Source: Acephala macrosclerotiorum
Lineage: Eukaryota; Ascomycota; Leotiomycetes; Helotiales; Mollisiaceae
Length of the DNA stretch: 64,000 bases
Direction of reading: 5' to 3'
Assembly: GCA_014904845.1 (NCBI GenBank)
Contig: MU119299.1
Coordinates: 122,456-186,455 of the forward strand
Part shown: in pieces, positions 56,101 to 64,000 of the stretch
Layout of the letters: each line of letters opens with the position of its first letter
Position numbering within the stretch: position 1 is the stretch's first letter
Position numbers and translations under genes: made by a program
Notes under the pieces: model-generated
The model's input: only the letters and a program-made list of their open reading frames with translations
Databases searched by the model: none
Told to the model about the DNA's origin: nothing

Positions 56101-57689
56101 CCCATCGAGGATACGCCCCGAACTCGTCTGTTTTCTTCCCAAAGACAGATTTGATCTTTTCTCCGACTAACTGTGCTTCCCAGAAGATTTGATGCAGGAA
56201 CGATTGGAACATGCCCAAGGCAGTCTTCTGTAGTTCACCGCCACTACCATGGAAGAAGAAGTCCAAGATGAGTGCGTTGTCACGGCCCTGGTGGATTCGA
56301 CGTGCAAAAGCGAGCACTGTGGACTTGCCGGATCCTGGTTTGCCTTTGATCCAAAGAAGACCTCGGGGTTCACTAAGCCATCTCTGGTAAGTCGGATGTG
56401 TTCTGATCCATTCGCATGTTCCTGGGTGAGCTCGGTCTGCTTCAAAACGTCGACGATCCATATCCTTGAACGCAAGAGAGTGGAGGCAATCTAGGATGAT
56501 TAGCATAAGCATTAAGATGTCATAAAACCTCGTACCTTTCTCTCTTTCGGTCATCTTGGATTCATTGACTATTTGTGGTTACACTAATCAGCTATGCTTT
56601 CTCACACAAGGGACCGACGAACTCGGGATTCACTGACGGGACTTGATTGTCTCTCCCCACCCCCGTAAGATGTTCCAAACAGAAATGAAACTCCCATCGC
56701 TCTCGCCACTAAATCGGCAGATGCTCGTGTGATCACAATTATCTATAGGAACAACGATTTCCTCAACAATGTCCATCTCGGCACTGGTATTATCCACGAT
56801 CTAGAAGGATTGTGAGTAAAAACTTCATTGTGCCACATAGTCAGCATACCAGTTGGCTTGGTCCTATCGTTTTGATCTTCTTCTTCTCCACGAAGGATGC
56901 GATTTGCTTTCCTTTGAGAGCGTTTCGGACATTCTTAGAGAGGTCTTTAAGCTCATCGGAATCCTTTTCCAAGCGCTTTAAGAGGTCTCCACGTAGTTGT
57001 GGGGTGAGACCCAAAGTCAAATTCGAAGCAAGGTCGAGTATTTTGGAAAGCACCATGGGAAGGCCAACAGCTTCCGAGCCACGGTGAGGGGTTGCGAGGA
57101 ACATTATACCGAATGTTGACTCATGAATGTTTCCAAAACGATCCCTATCAGGGCCAGAAGCGAGGATTAGGGCCTAGCACAAGTATTAGACAGGATCAAC
57201 AGCTTGGCAGATATTCGAGGGACGTATACCTTTTTCACGACAAGTCCGCCCATGCTGTGACAGATGAATATGATCTTTCTTTTCTGGTCCTGTAAGATCC
57301 GTTAGTACCAAGGTAATATGGCGTTTCACTTAGTTTGAGCAACATACCAAGGGCAAGAACCGCCGACCTCTCAGACTTTCCAACAATGCCCTTGCAAAGT
57401 CGTCGAAATTCCCCGTACCAAGAGACTTGTAAACGTCTGCTGAATAACCAAAGGACCAGATACGGGCTTCCGGTAACCTTGTCGGCAGTATGTCCCTAAG
57501 CCATAAGACTTTGGTGTCCTTGTCGGTCCATGTGTTGTAAGCATCTCCAGTAAGGCCGTGGACTGCCACAATGTCCAGCGCATATTGCTCTGCACTGGAT
57601 GTTTTAACTTGGGCATCTGGTGGATTGAGCAGGAAGATACCAGGAGGCGTTTTGATTTGGCCTCCTTCACGGGACTGAGAAGTTCCCAT
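53150..57689 (-). CDS. NLR-like protein: alpha/beta-hydrolase, NACHT and ankyrin repeats (3' end possibly truncated)
   Basis: Exons 57348..57689, 57230..57289, 56850..57173 and one from 56800 are supported by GT-AG signals and frame. The NACHT exon is open from 56554 to 53150. A 45-nt intron (GTACGA ... CCTAG) may remove 56492-56536. The N-terminal domain has DIVAVHGLTGDAYNTWTD and the nucleophile elbow ICHSMGGLVVKK, then FLATPHRGS. This is the serine-hydrolase-like domain found at the front of many fungal STAND proteins. The NACHT part has CEWI, the P-loop GKPGSGKST and the Walker B VSIFIDALDEA. Ankyrin repeats fill the C-terminal half (for example DNGADVHVPGQNVVAMAART). Such proteins are fungal counterparts of NLR immune receptors. 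The stop at 53150 lies at the junction with the AT-rich block, so the original C-terminus may be lost. The junction between the exon at 56800 and the NACHT exon is unresolved. Confidence 0.82.
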
Positions 57690-58242
57690 GGTGATTGTGA
57701 CGTATGAGTTTAGATCTGGGAATTCGTTGGTGGCATCGGAAATATAAGCCTGGGTGTACAGTATGGACTGAATAAAGAGAATTGAAATATGCAACCTGGC
57801 TATATTCCTTGTAGCAGAGAAGTACTTTCTCTCACAGATGTACAGGGTAGTAGCCTGCAAAAGGTCAAAGGCAAGCAAAGGCCTGATATGCAGAATGGAG
57901 CAATAAAGAAGGAGCTTTGAGCATTGGCAGAATGTGAGACAGACATTCAACTTTATGAGAGGACACAGGAGTTTTTAGTTCTTACCACTCATCGGAAGTA
58001 TTGCAGCGACCATCGCGGTGCTTCCTGGCCGTGAGCGATGAGCTACAAAGGCTTCCTTCCATCTGCTCATAATTATTAATTACTCCTCGCAAGCTGATAC
58101 AACTGCATCCCTGATCTGAATATTCCTGCTTGGAGAGCATTGTTGTGTGGAGTCTCGGATTGCAATGCAATATAAGCATTCTTCTCTTCTCCGATGGATA
58201 TCGTATTCGAATACCTACTTGTAAAGTCCGAAGGAGCCTCGT
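57690..58242. other. Intergenic upstream region of the NLR-like gene
   Basis: The frame of the first NLR exon is open further upstream to 57950, but hydrophobic, unrelated residues precede the ATG at 57689. No other feature was recognised. Confidence 0.45.
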
Positions 58243-59461
58243 TCACTCATTATTCGTGACAAGTCTCCTGAGTCCCATCATGCCAATCCACACCGCTTCC
58301 TCAGTTCTGATAGTTCTGCTTCCCTGACCTGGGCAGACATTAATCCACCGGTCGAACACTTCTTTCACTTCGGTAACCGGCAGCTTCTGCAGCTCTTCAT
58401 CGTTCTTGAATGCAACTTCTAATCCTGCTACACCTCCAAACACTACTAGTAGATGCTTGAACTTCCCTACTCTCTGTTCCTCGTCATCGGAGTAAAGCTT
58501 TTCCACATCAATACCACGTTCCGAGGTCCCAATACTAACATCGTATCCCCCATCATACGGACATTCTGTGAAAACACTGCTCAAGTTTTCTGCTTTTCTG
58601 ACATTGAAGCCCCAGTAATAACCACTCTCTTCCCTTGGCTCTTCGGGCGCAACAGGCTCTGCCAAGATAACCTCACTCTTCGCGTCCTTACTTGCTCCTT
58701 CTGCTCCTGGCTTGAATTTCAACGTGACTCTTGTGTTCTCTGGTATCTGCTCTTCCACTGTGACCGGCATTCTCAGCCCCGCCTCCACGAATGTGCCATT
58801 CTCGTCCGCTCCTGGTAATGCAACTCCTTCTCGGTACGGACACCATTCATCGGGCTTCAAATGGTGTGGCAGATCCAGACTTGGCAGTATACCTGCTGTT
58901 CTTAAGTTTGGATGTAGTGGAAATAAGAGTTTTCGTAGATTTGCAGGTGTTTCGAGGTAGCTGAGAAGGTGGATGAGAAAGTGGTCAGGGTCGGAGGTGC
59001 CTGTGTACCCATCTTCGGATTGGTCTTGATTTGAGTAGGTGTGTGATCGATTATGATGTCGTTTGTTGGAATTGTGAGCATGCCCGTCGGAGAAGACTAC
59101 GACTTCGTCGACACAGAAGACTGAGAGGGCTCGGGCTATGTAGCCTACGAGGGAGGTTCGCTGGTCGTGGGATTGGGCACTATCTACAGATCAGTCCAAT
59201 TCTGCAGATTTCCAAGAGAAGAAATCGTACTTGGCTATAATACTTCCAGGTAAAGCCACGCTTACTGTCCATTCCCTTCCTTTTGTTGGCTGGAAAACAG
59301 CTGTTGGCTTTGTGGTATCAACTGCGGGGATACTCGAAGAAGTGCCATCGACAGCAACTTTTGCCTCGGATTGGCGTTTCCGCTTCTGTAGACAGTCAGG
59401 ATTTTGTACATACGGGGAGATAAATAGAGCCTACTTTCGCATTCGTCTCGCCTCTACCCAT
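58243..59461 (-). CDS. SPOUT-type putative RNA methyltransferase (C9orf114/SPOUT1-like, DUF171)
   Basis: Exons 59435..59461, 59231..59385 and 58243..59179 (introns of 49 and 51 nt), 372 residues. The N-terminus is basic (MGRGETNAKKRKRQ). GREWTVSVALPGSIIA leads into AQSHDQRTSLVGYIARAL and VDEVVVFSDG. The middle has LRKLLFPLHPNLRTAGILPS and LDLPHHLKPDEW. The C-terminus carries the knot/SAM-binding phrases LLVVFGGVAGLEVAFKNDEE and WINVCPGQGSRTIRTEEAVW. These match the eukaryotic SPOUT1-type family, predicted SAM-dependent RNA methyltransferases with a trefoil knot. The frame is continuous through all joins. The RNA target in fungi is not known to me. Its start lies about 165 bp from that of the divergent thioredoxin gene, so they may share a promoter region. 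Confidence 0.88.
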
Positions 59462-59625
59462 AGTTACGTATAATTCTGTTCATAGAGCTTGAGAAATTCG
59501 ATATGTAGAAATTCTTGACCGCCCTCGAATATACTGGCAGAATTAAAGTGGGTCCGTGCCTGCAAGGAACGAGCCAGATAACCTCCCTCCCCTCCATCTC
59601 TAACTCCACAACAACAACAAACACG
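59462..59625. promoter_or_regulatory. Short divergent promoter region
   Basis: About 165 bp separate the start codons of the SPOUT methyltransferase (minus) and thioredoxin (plus) genes. Both promoters must lie here or extend into the neighbouring 5' ends. The stretch just before the thioredoxin ATG is CA-rich (CAACAACAACAAACACG), as is common for fungal leaders. Confidence 0.45.
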
Positions 59626-60357
59626 ATGTCCGTCAGTATTGGATCTTCCGCGCAGTTCAGCAAGCTCTTGACTACCTCTACTATTGTGGTCGCAGATTGT
59701 GAGTGCAACGCTTCGTCCTTTGTCGAATGGATGCTTACATTCTCCAGTCTACGCAGACTGGTGTGGCCCGTGTAAAGCAGTGGCTCCTACCTACGAGTCT
59801 CTTGCCACGAAGCACTCCAAGCCAAATCGTATCACCTTCACCAAGATCAATGTCGACAACCAGCAGGCTATCTCACAGCAGTATGGAGTCAGAGCGTACG
59901 TCCTCCCTCATTCCGTCGCAACAGCAATTGCTTACAAATAGACAATAGTATGCCAACATTCATGATATTCAAGTTTGGTTCTGTCATTAATACCATCCGA
60001 GGCGCCGACGTTCGAGGCCTTACAACTGCTATCGAATCTACCGTCAAGCTCGCAGGCGCTGCGGCTCCAGCATACTCCTCCGTTGGACGAACACTAGGCG
60101 GAACGCCGGCGCGCGGCACGACTGTCTCCAGGCCCTTCAACTTCAAGAAGTTGGTCGATACGATCATTGCGTTCTTTGGGCTATACTTCATCAGTTTGTT
60201 CTCGTTCGATGCTTATGCGGCGGCGGAGAATAGTCCTTTCAATGTCAACAGACCTGCCCAACCTCGAGTAACACCCGGGGCGAACCCAGGAGAGAAGAGG
60301 GCGGCACCACAGACGGGAAAGAAATTGGGGACAATTGCTGGTCTTGGTGGGGACTGA
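59626..60357 (+). CDS. Thioredoxin-domain protein with C-terminal membrane anchor
   Basis: Exons 59626..59698, 59748..59895 and 59949..60357 (introns of 49 and 53 nt), 209 residues. The thioredoxin fold begins with FSKLLTTSTIVVADFYADWC, continuing into the active site WCGPCKA. ITFTKINVDNQQAISQQYGV and the cis-Pro loop AMPTFMIFKFG follow. After the domain comes a linker, then KKLVDTIIAFFGLYFISLFS, a probable membrane span. A Pro/Gly/Lys-rich tail ending IAGLGGD completes the protein. With no signal peptide, a tail-anchored-like protein exposing thioredoxin to the cytosol is likely. The role is disulfide reduction near a membrane. The anchor is not part of classical cytosolic thioredoxins. Confidence 0.88.
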
Positions 60358-60760
60358 GTAATGAACAATGAACTGGTGTTGGGTTGGCGTCTGGAGGACT
60401 CATTCCTGGGATGGTGCTTTGATGTTTACTTTCTAGCCTGTTGTTGCCTGAGTTTTGCAATGAAGAAATCCGAAGTTTTGGCACCTGTGTTCATATCTGC
60501 CACCGCGAGACTGTTCCTGAGCTACCGAATTTATCTATTTGTGGGTATGTCTAGTGGGCGGCGAGATATACGATTTATCCATCAAACCTGCTTCTGATCA
60601 CAAGTGTCGTTGGCACCGCTACCCTTTGCCGAAAGCTACATCCTTGTCTAACAGACATCGTTGCACACTTTGAATTTGGATACAAAATGCCGTCGTCTGA
60701 AGTTGGATAATTTTTCCGCCTAATGCTTGGATTTTTGGGTCTCTCGTCTATCGAAGCTAT
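60358..60760. other. Intergenic region between convergent genes
   Basis: The 3' flanks of the thioredoxin (plus) and aldo-keto reductase (minus) genes face each other. No other feature was seen. Confidence 0.5.
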
Positions 60761-61834
60761 CTAAGAGAAACCAAGGGCCTTCTTGGGCTCGTACAAGCTA
60801 TCGATGCTCTCAATCTCCTCCTTCGACAGCTCGAAGTTCACCGCCTTGATAGCTTCATCCACCCGTTCCTTCTTGCTCATTCCGATGATGGGAGCTGTCA
60901 TATACGGCTTGCTCAAACTCCAAGCAATAGCAACGATCATCATGGTAACACCCCTCCTCTTCGCAATCTCCTCGACCTTCCTATTAATCCTCTCATCCGC
61001 ATCCGTCCACTTGTTCCCCAAAAACGTCCCATTCATGGACTCGGCCCGCTCAGACTTGATAAAGTCGTCATGCGGTCTGCACAAATACCCCATTGCCACA
61101 GGAGACCAAGGAATCATTCCCATTCCAAACTTCTTCAAACTCGGAATCATCTCTTTTTCTTCTTCTCGGTACGTCGCATTATGCAGATTCTGCATAGAGA
61201 TGAACTCTGTCTAGCCATTCATTCTTGCCGTGTATTGCATTTCAAGCAGTTGGTGAGCCCACATCGAACTCGCTCCGATGTACCTGACCTTTCCACTCTC
61301 AACCACATCATGCAAAGCTTTCATCGTCTCCTTAATCGGCGTATTCGGATCAAACCGATGAATCTGAAGAAGATCAATATACTCCAAATGCAACCTCTTC
61401 AAACTCGCATTCACAGAATCAAAAATATGTTTCCGGCTCAACCCATACATATTCAAATACCCCTTCTTATCCTTCTCCTCCTCCGAATAACTCAACGCAT
61501 TATCCCACCTCCCATTCTCATCCTCCCTCCTAAACCCCACCGGCGACCATACTTTCGTAGCAATAACGATATTCTCTCGTCTCCAGTTGAACTTCTTGAT
61601 GGCTTTCCCGAGGATTTCTTCAGAGACGCCGTTGGAGTAGCCGTTGGCGGTGTCGTAAAAGTTGATGCCGGAGTTGTAGCTGTGTTCTAGGATGGGGAGC
61701 GCGTCCTTTTCTTCGAGGACCCAGGGCATGCGACCTCGTCGGTCGCCATAGGACATGCAGCCTACACAGATACGAGATACTTTGAGGCCGGATTCGCCTA
61801 GGGTGGTGTACTTCATTTCGTTTGTTGTTGCCAT
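60761..61834 (-). pseudogene. Aldo-keto reductase with one in-frame TAG
   Basis: A 358-codon intronless frame with a single TAG at 61211-61213. The first part (from 61834) has GESGLKVSRICVGCMSYGD, INFYDTANGYSNGVSEEILG with the catalytic Asp and Tyr, IVIATKVWSPVGF with the catalytic Lys, and YIDLLQIHRFDP with the catalytic His. After the TAG the frame continues TEFISMQNLHNATYREEEKE, then IPWSPVAMGYLCRP and SKPYMTAPIIGMSKKERVDE to the end. The TAG falls between ARMNG and TEFIS, where Trp is usual in this group (NGWTEFIS). TGG to TAG is a CpA-to-TpA change on the other strand. Everything else appears intact, so the gene looks recently disabled or polymorphic. The intact enzyme would reduce carbonyls with NADPH. 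Confidence 0.82.
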
Positions 61835-63601
61835 TTTGGTGATGATTTGAGTGGTTGACGATGAGTGTGAGAGGATGTCTGTTCTTTGAGACCTGAAGGA
61901 AGAAAGGAAAGAGAAGTGAAGTTATATGTGATATATATTGCGGGGAAAGGCGTGGTTGGATTTGACTTGGAGCTGCTGAAGGGGGGCAAGTTTGTTTACT
62001 TGGGCCGAGCTTCTGACTCGTCGGCCGATGAGGAGGCTCGACGTCACGGCGTTAAGGGTGGGTTGGGGCGTTAAGGATCGCTAACTCCGCCCGACTGCAT
62101 TCAACATATCTTTCTTGGTGACATTCTGACCAAGTCTTTGCCACTGTGTCACAGTCTCACAGACTAACGGAGAATGAGTAGTCGTACTGCTACTTTGGCC
62201 GTACGTGTATCGACCGAATTGGGTGACCAGGATCGGTATCTCTGCTTTCTTAAGGATATCCAACCGTGCATGCAGTTCAGCATCTTAACAGATGAACTTG
62301 CTTCTGCCGTGGGAGGGGATGGTTTCCACGAAGGCAAATCTGAGAAGACATCTCAGGTGCTGCGGCTTCTGGTCTTTTCTGTGGAGGACTTGCACTGCTT
62401 CAGCTTTCTCTCCATCAAACCTTTGCCTTATGTTCCATATTCGATTTCTAAGCTTTCTTTTCAGAAGTTGTACAGATTCGGTCAACGTCAAACTGAATTG
62501 GGGCCAATTTTTACGTGAAGATTGAGAGATCAGTGATTCAACCGTTGTGCGACGTTGCGTTTCTGGGCGAAGCTGCCCATACGAGAATGGGTGCGAAAAT
62601 AGGCGAACAGGAGGGCTTGAAGAGTTTGGGATGGTATTCGTGATATATCAAGAGCTCTGTCGGGCTCCCTTGCCGACAAGTCACGTTTTGAAACGCTTAC
62701 CTCCTTTTGAGCCGTCCCAAATAGGAAATCCATGAGGGCGCTTACTTCTTGCGAGATCTTTTTTGTCCGATGCCAAGGCGTCACCGGTTCTCTCCGTTAT
62801 TAACATCTGAAATCTCCGGGTCGATCTGAGGTTCTTGTTTGATCAGCGCAAGATCTTGACGGCAATCTATGTTGGGGTTGTGGGACAAGGATCATGCTTT
62901 CTTTCGACAACTCAGTGCTTCTCGCAAGAACGCATAAGTGATACCATCATCTTCACCTTGATATTTTCGACAGCATTCTTTGCCTACCAAACTGGTTCTT
63001 GAGCTTGGGGTCCTGCAGAATTATTGGCTATTCCCAACTCCTCTTCATTCTGGACTCTTTGATGTCGGCCACCAGCAGAGCATCCGACATCCAGTGATCG
63101 AGTCCTTTTAGGTTACTTCGAAAAACACTCACGACAAAGATAGAGGTTGCAGATATCTCATGCATAATGGCCTGCCTCAGCAGAGCCTCATAAGTTGCTT
63201 GCTGATCTGACGTTGCAATGTGGGCGGGGGATCGTGGGTTCGATCCACTTCTACAAAAATCATCTACAATATGTTGTCGCTGCTTCTTGCCGAGGCATAT
63301 AAACCTTGGGCTTAGAGCTCTGATTATGCCATTAAGGTTATCATACCATGAGTTTGTGGGTCTTACTATCTTGCGTCACATCTCGAGATTCCCTCATCTC
63401 GCAGGAGGTGGAGGGCAGTGCCACAGCTAAGAAAACATATATACAAGGACAAGTTGAGTCTTTTTGTTTTCTTCTCTCCAGTCTACACACATTAGAACGT
63501 CGCACCACCTTCGAATTTTTCACCGAGATTCACCACCCGAGACCTCCCTTAAGCACATCTACACTATACCAGCCACGACTATTACAACCACCACAACCGA
63601 G
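61835..63601. other. Gene-poor interval with a possible tRNA-Met relic
   Basis: No protein gene is supported. Around 63170-63262 the plus strand reads GAGC-CTCATAA-GTTGC, like an intron-bearing Met anticodon loop, then ATCTGACG, then a T-arm-like GTGGGTTCGATCCAC. The 5' anticodon-stem strand and the acceptor arm do not pair, so at most this is a degraded tRNA-Met. Confidence 0.3.
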
Positions 63602-63846
63602 ATGCAATTCTCCAAGCTCACCACAATCGTCGCTCTCGTTATATTTTCGTTCGTTGTCGCATCTCCAATTAAGCCTCGAGATATTGCTTCTTGCGAGACA
63701 CAGACAGCAGTAAATGAGATAGCATGCATTCAAAGTTGCAATAAGGATACGGCGTATATAACATCATGGTAAGTATTTTTGTTCTAACAAACTACAATTA
63801 TGATCTGACATGATTTCATAGTTCTGCCGTTGCAGTTCAGGGATAG
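63602..63846 (+). CDS. Small secreted four-cysteine protein (63 residues)
   Basis: Exons 63602..63768 and 63822..63846 (53-nt intron with GTAAGT donor and CATAG acceptor), 63 residues. The N-terminus MQFSKLTTIVALVIFSFVVA is a clear signal peptide, cut before SPIKPR, which may include a Kex2-like site. The mature part of about 40 residues has four cysteines (ASCETQTAVNEIACIQSCNK, then TSCSAVAVQG). The last cysteine codon is split by the intron. A CA-rich leader (CACCACAACCGAG) precedes the ATG. Small secreted cysteine proteins of this kind are candidate effectors or antimicrobial peptides; no family was recognised. Confidence 0.65.
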
Positions 63847-63934
63847 ATTGCTTGTGCTACTGGATAGACTTTGCAAAGATTATGATTTTTGTGGGGGGGT
63901 GCGAAGATTGCGGAGAGGGTTACTAGGAAGGGAG

Positions 63935-64000
63935 AGAGTAAGAAAGGGGGAGAGTAAGAAAGGGGGAGAGTAAGAAAGGGGGAGAGTAAGAAAGGGGGAG
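63935..64000 (+). repeat. 16-bp tandem repeat running off the window end
   Basis: The unit AGAGTAAGAAAGGGGG is repeated without change starting at 63935, 63951, 63967 and 63983. The array continues to the last base, so its full length is not visible. Confidence 0.9.

Noticed and set aside
17799..61834. Stop-codon reassignment as an explanation for the in-frame stops
   Set aside because: TAA, TAG and TGA all appear as internal stops at Gln or Trp sites, and intact genes in the window end at the same codons.
1..64000. Search for CRISPR arrays, bacterial operons or phage genes
   Set aside because: Gene structure with spliceosomal introns and fungal families shows nuclear fungal DNA; the only regular array is the 16-bp minisatellite at the end.

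Overview
The window looks like nuclear DNA of a filamentous ascomycete (Pezizomycotina). Genes carry short GT-AG introns of about 50-140 nt with CTNAC-type branch points. Typical Pezizomycotina families are present: HET, 2EXR, DUF3433, NACHT-ankyrin NLR-like, sedolisin and wax-synthase-like proteins. Gene-bearing stretches alternate with very AT-rich blocks that look like repeats degraded by repeat-induced point mutation (RIP). A class within Pezizomycotina (perhaps Leotiomycetes) is only a guess.

Layout. 1-3.2 kb: the 5' part of a wax-synthase/MBOAT-like acyltransferase and a single-pass membrane protein. 3.6-6.6 kb: a degraded hAT transposon. 6.84-7.45 kb: two related tRNA-like genes with long structured insertions. 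7.8-8.9 kb: a membrane-anchored NodB-type deacetylase. 8.88-14.9 kb: two copies of a ~1.1 kb segment, the first split by a ~3 kb AT-rich insertion. 15.7-27 kb: an Hst2-like sirtuin, a MYND-finger gene with an in-frame stop, a decayed fungal transcription-factor-domain gene, a bZIP factor and a decayed polytopic membrane protein gene. 27.3-38.5 kb: a 2EXR protein, a HET-domain protein, a secreted sedolisin, a conserved fungal protein and a His/Arg-tailed protein. 39.5-49.5 kb: a DUF3433 membrane protein with three in-frame stops, a short-chain dehydrogenase, a pogo/Fot1-like transposon with intact terminal repeats and an aquaglyceroporin. 50-57.7 kb: an alpha/beta-hydrolase-NACHT-ankyrin (NLR-like) gene whose 3' end abuts an extreme AT-rich block. 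58.2-64 kb: a SPOUT-type RNA methyltransferase, a membrane-anchored thioredoxin, an aldo-keto reductase with one in-frame stop, a small secreted cysteine protein and a 16-bp tandem repeat.

Themes. (1) Several otherwise well-preserved genes between the AT-rich blocks are broken by single in-frame stops at positions where the family or the frame predicts Gln or Trp. Most fit CpA-to-TpA changes, suggesting RIP leaking into ordinary genes. (2) The two tRNA-like genes keep paired arms through compensatory changes and share a folded insertion, yet have C where U33 is expected. (3) The HET gene and the NLR-like gene belong to families linked to fungal allorecognition; the NLR-like gene may have been cut short by an insertion.

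Exon joins were read by eye from splice signals and reading frame, so boundaries are predictions. Family names come from recognised motifs, not from database searches.
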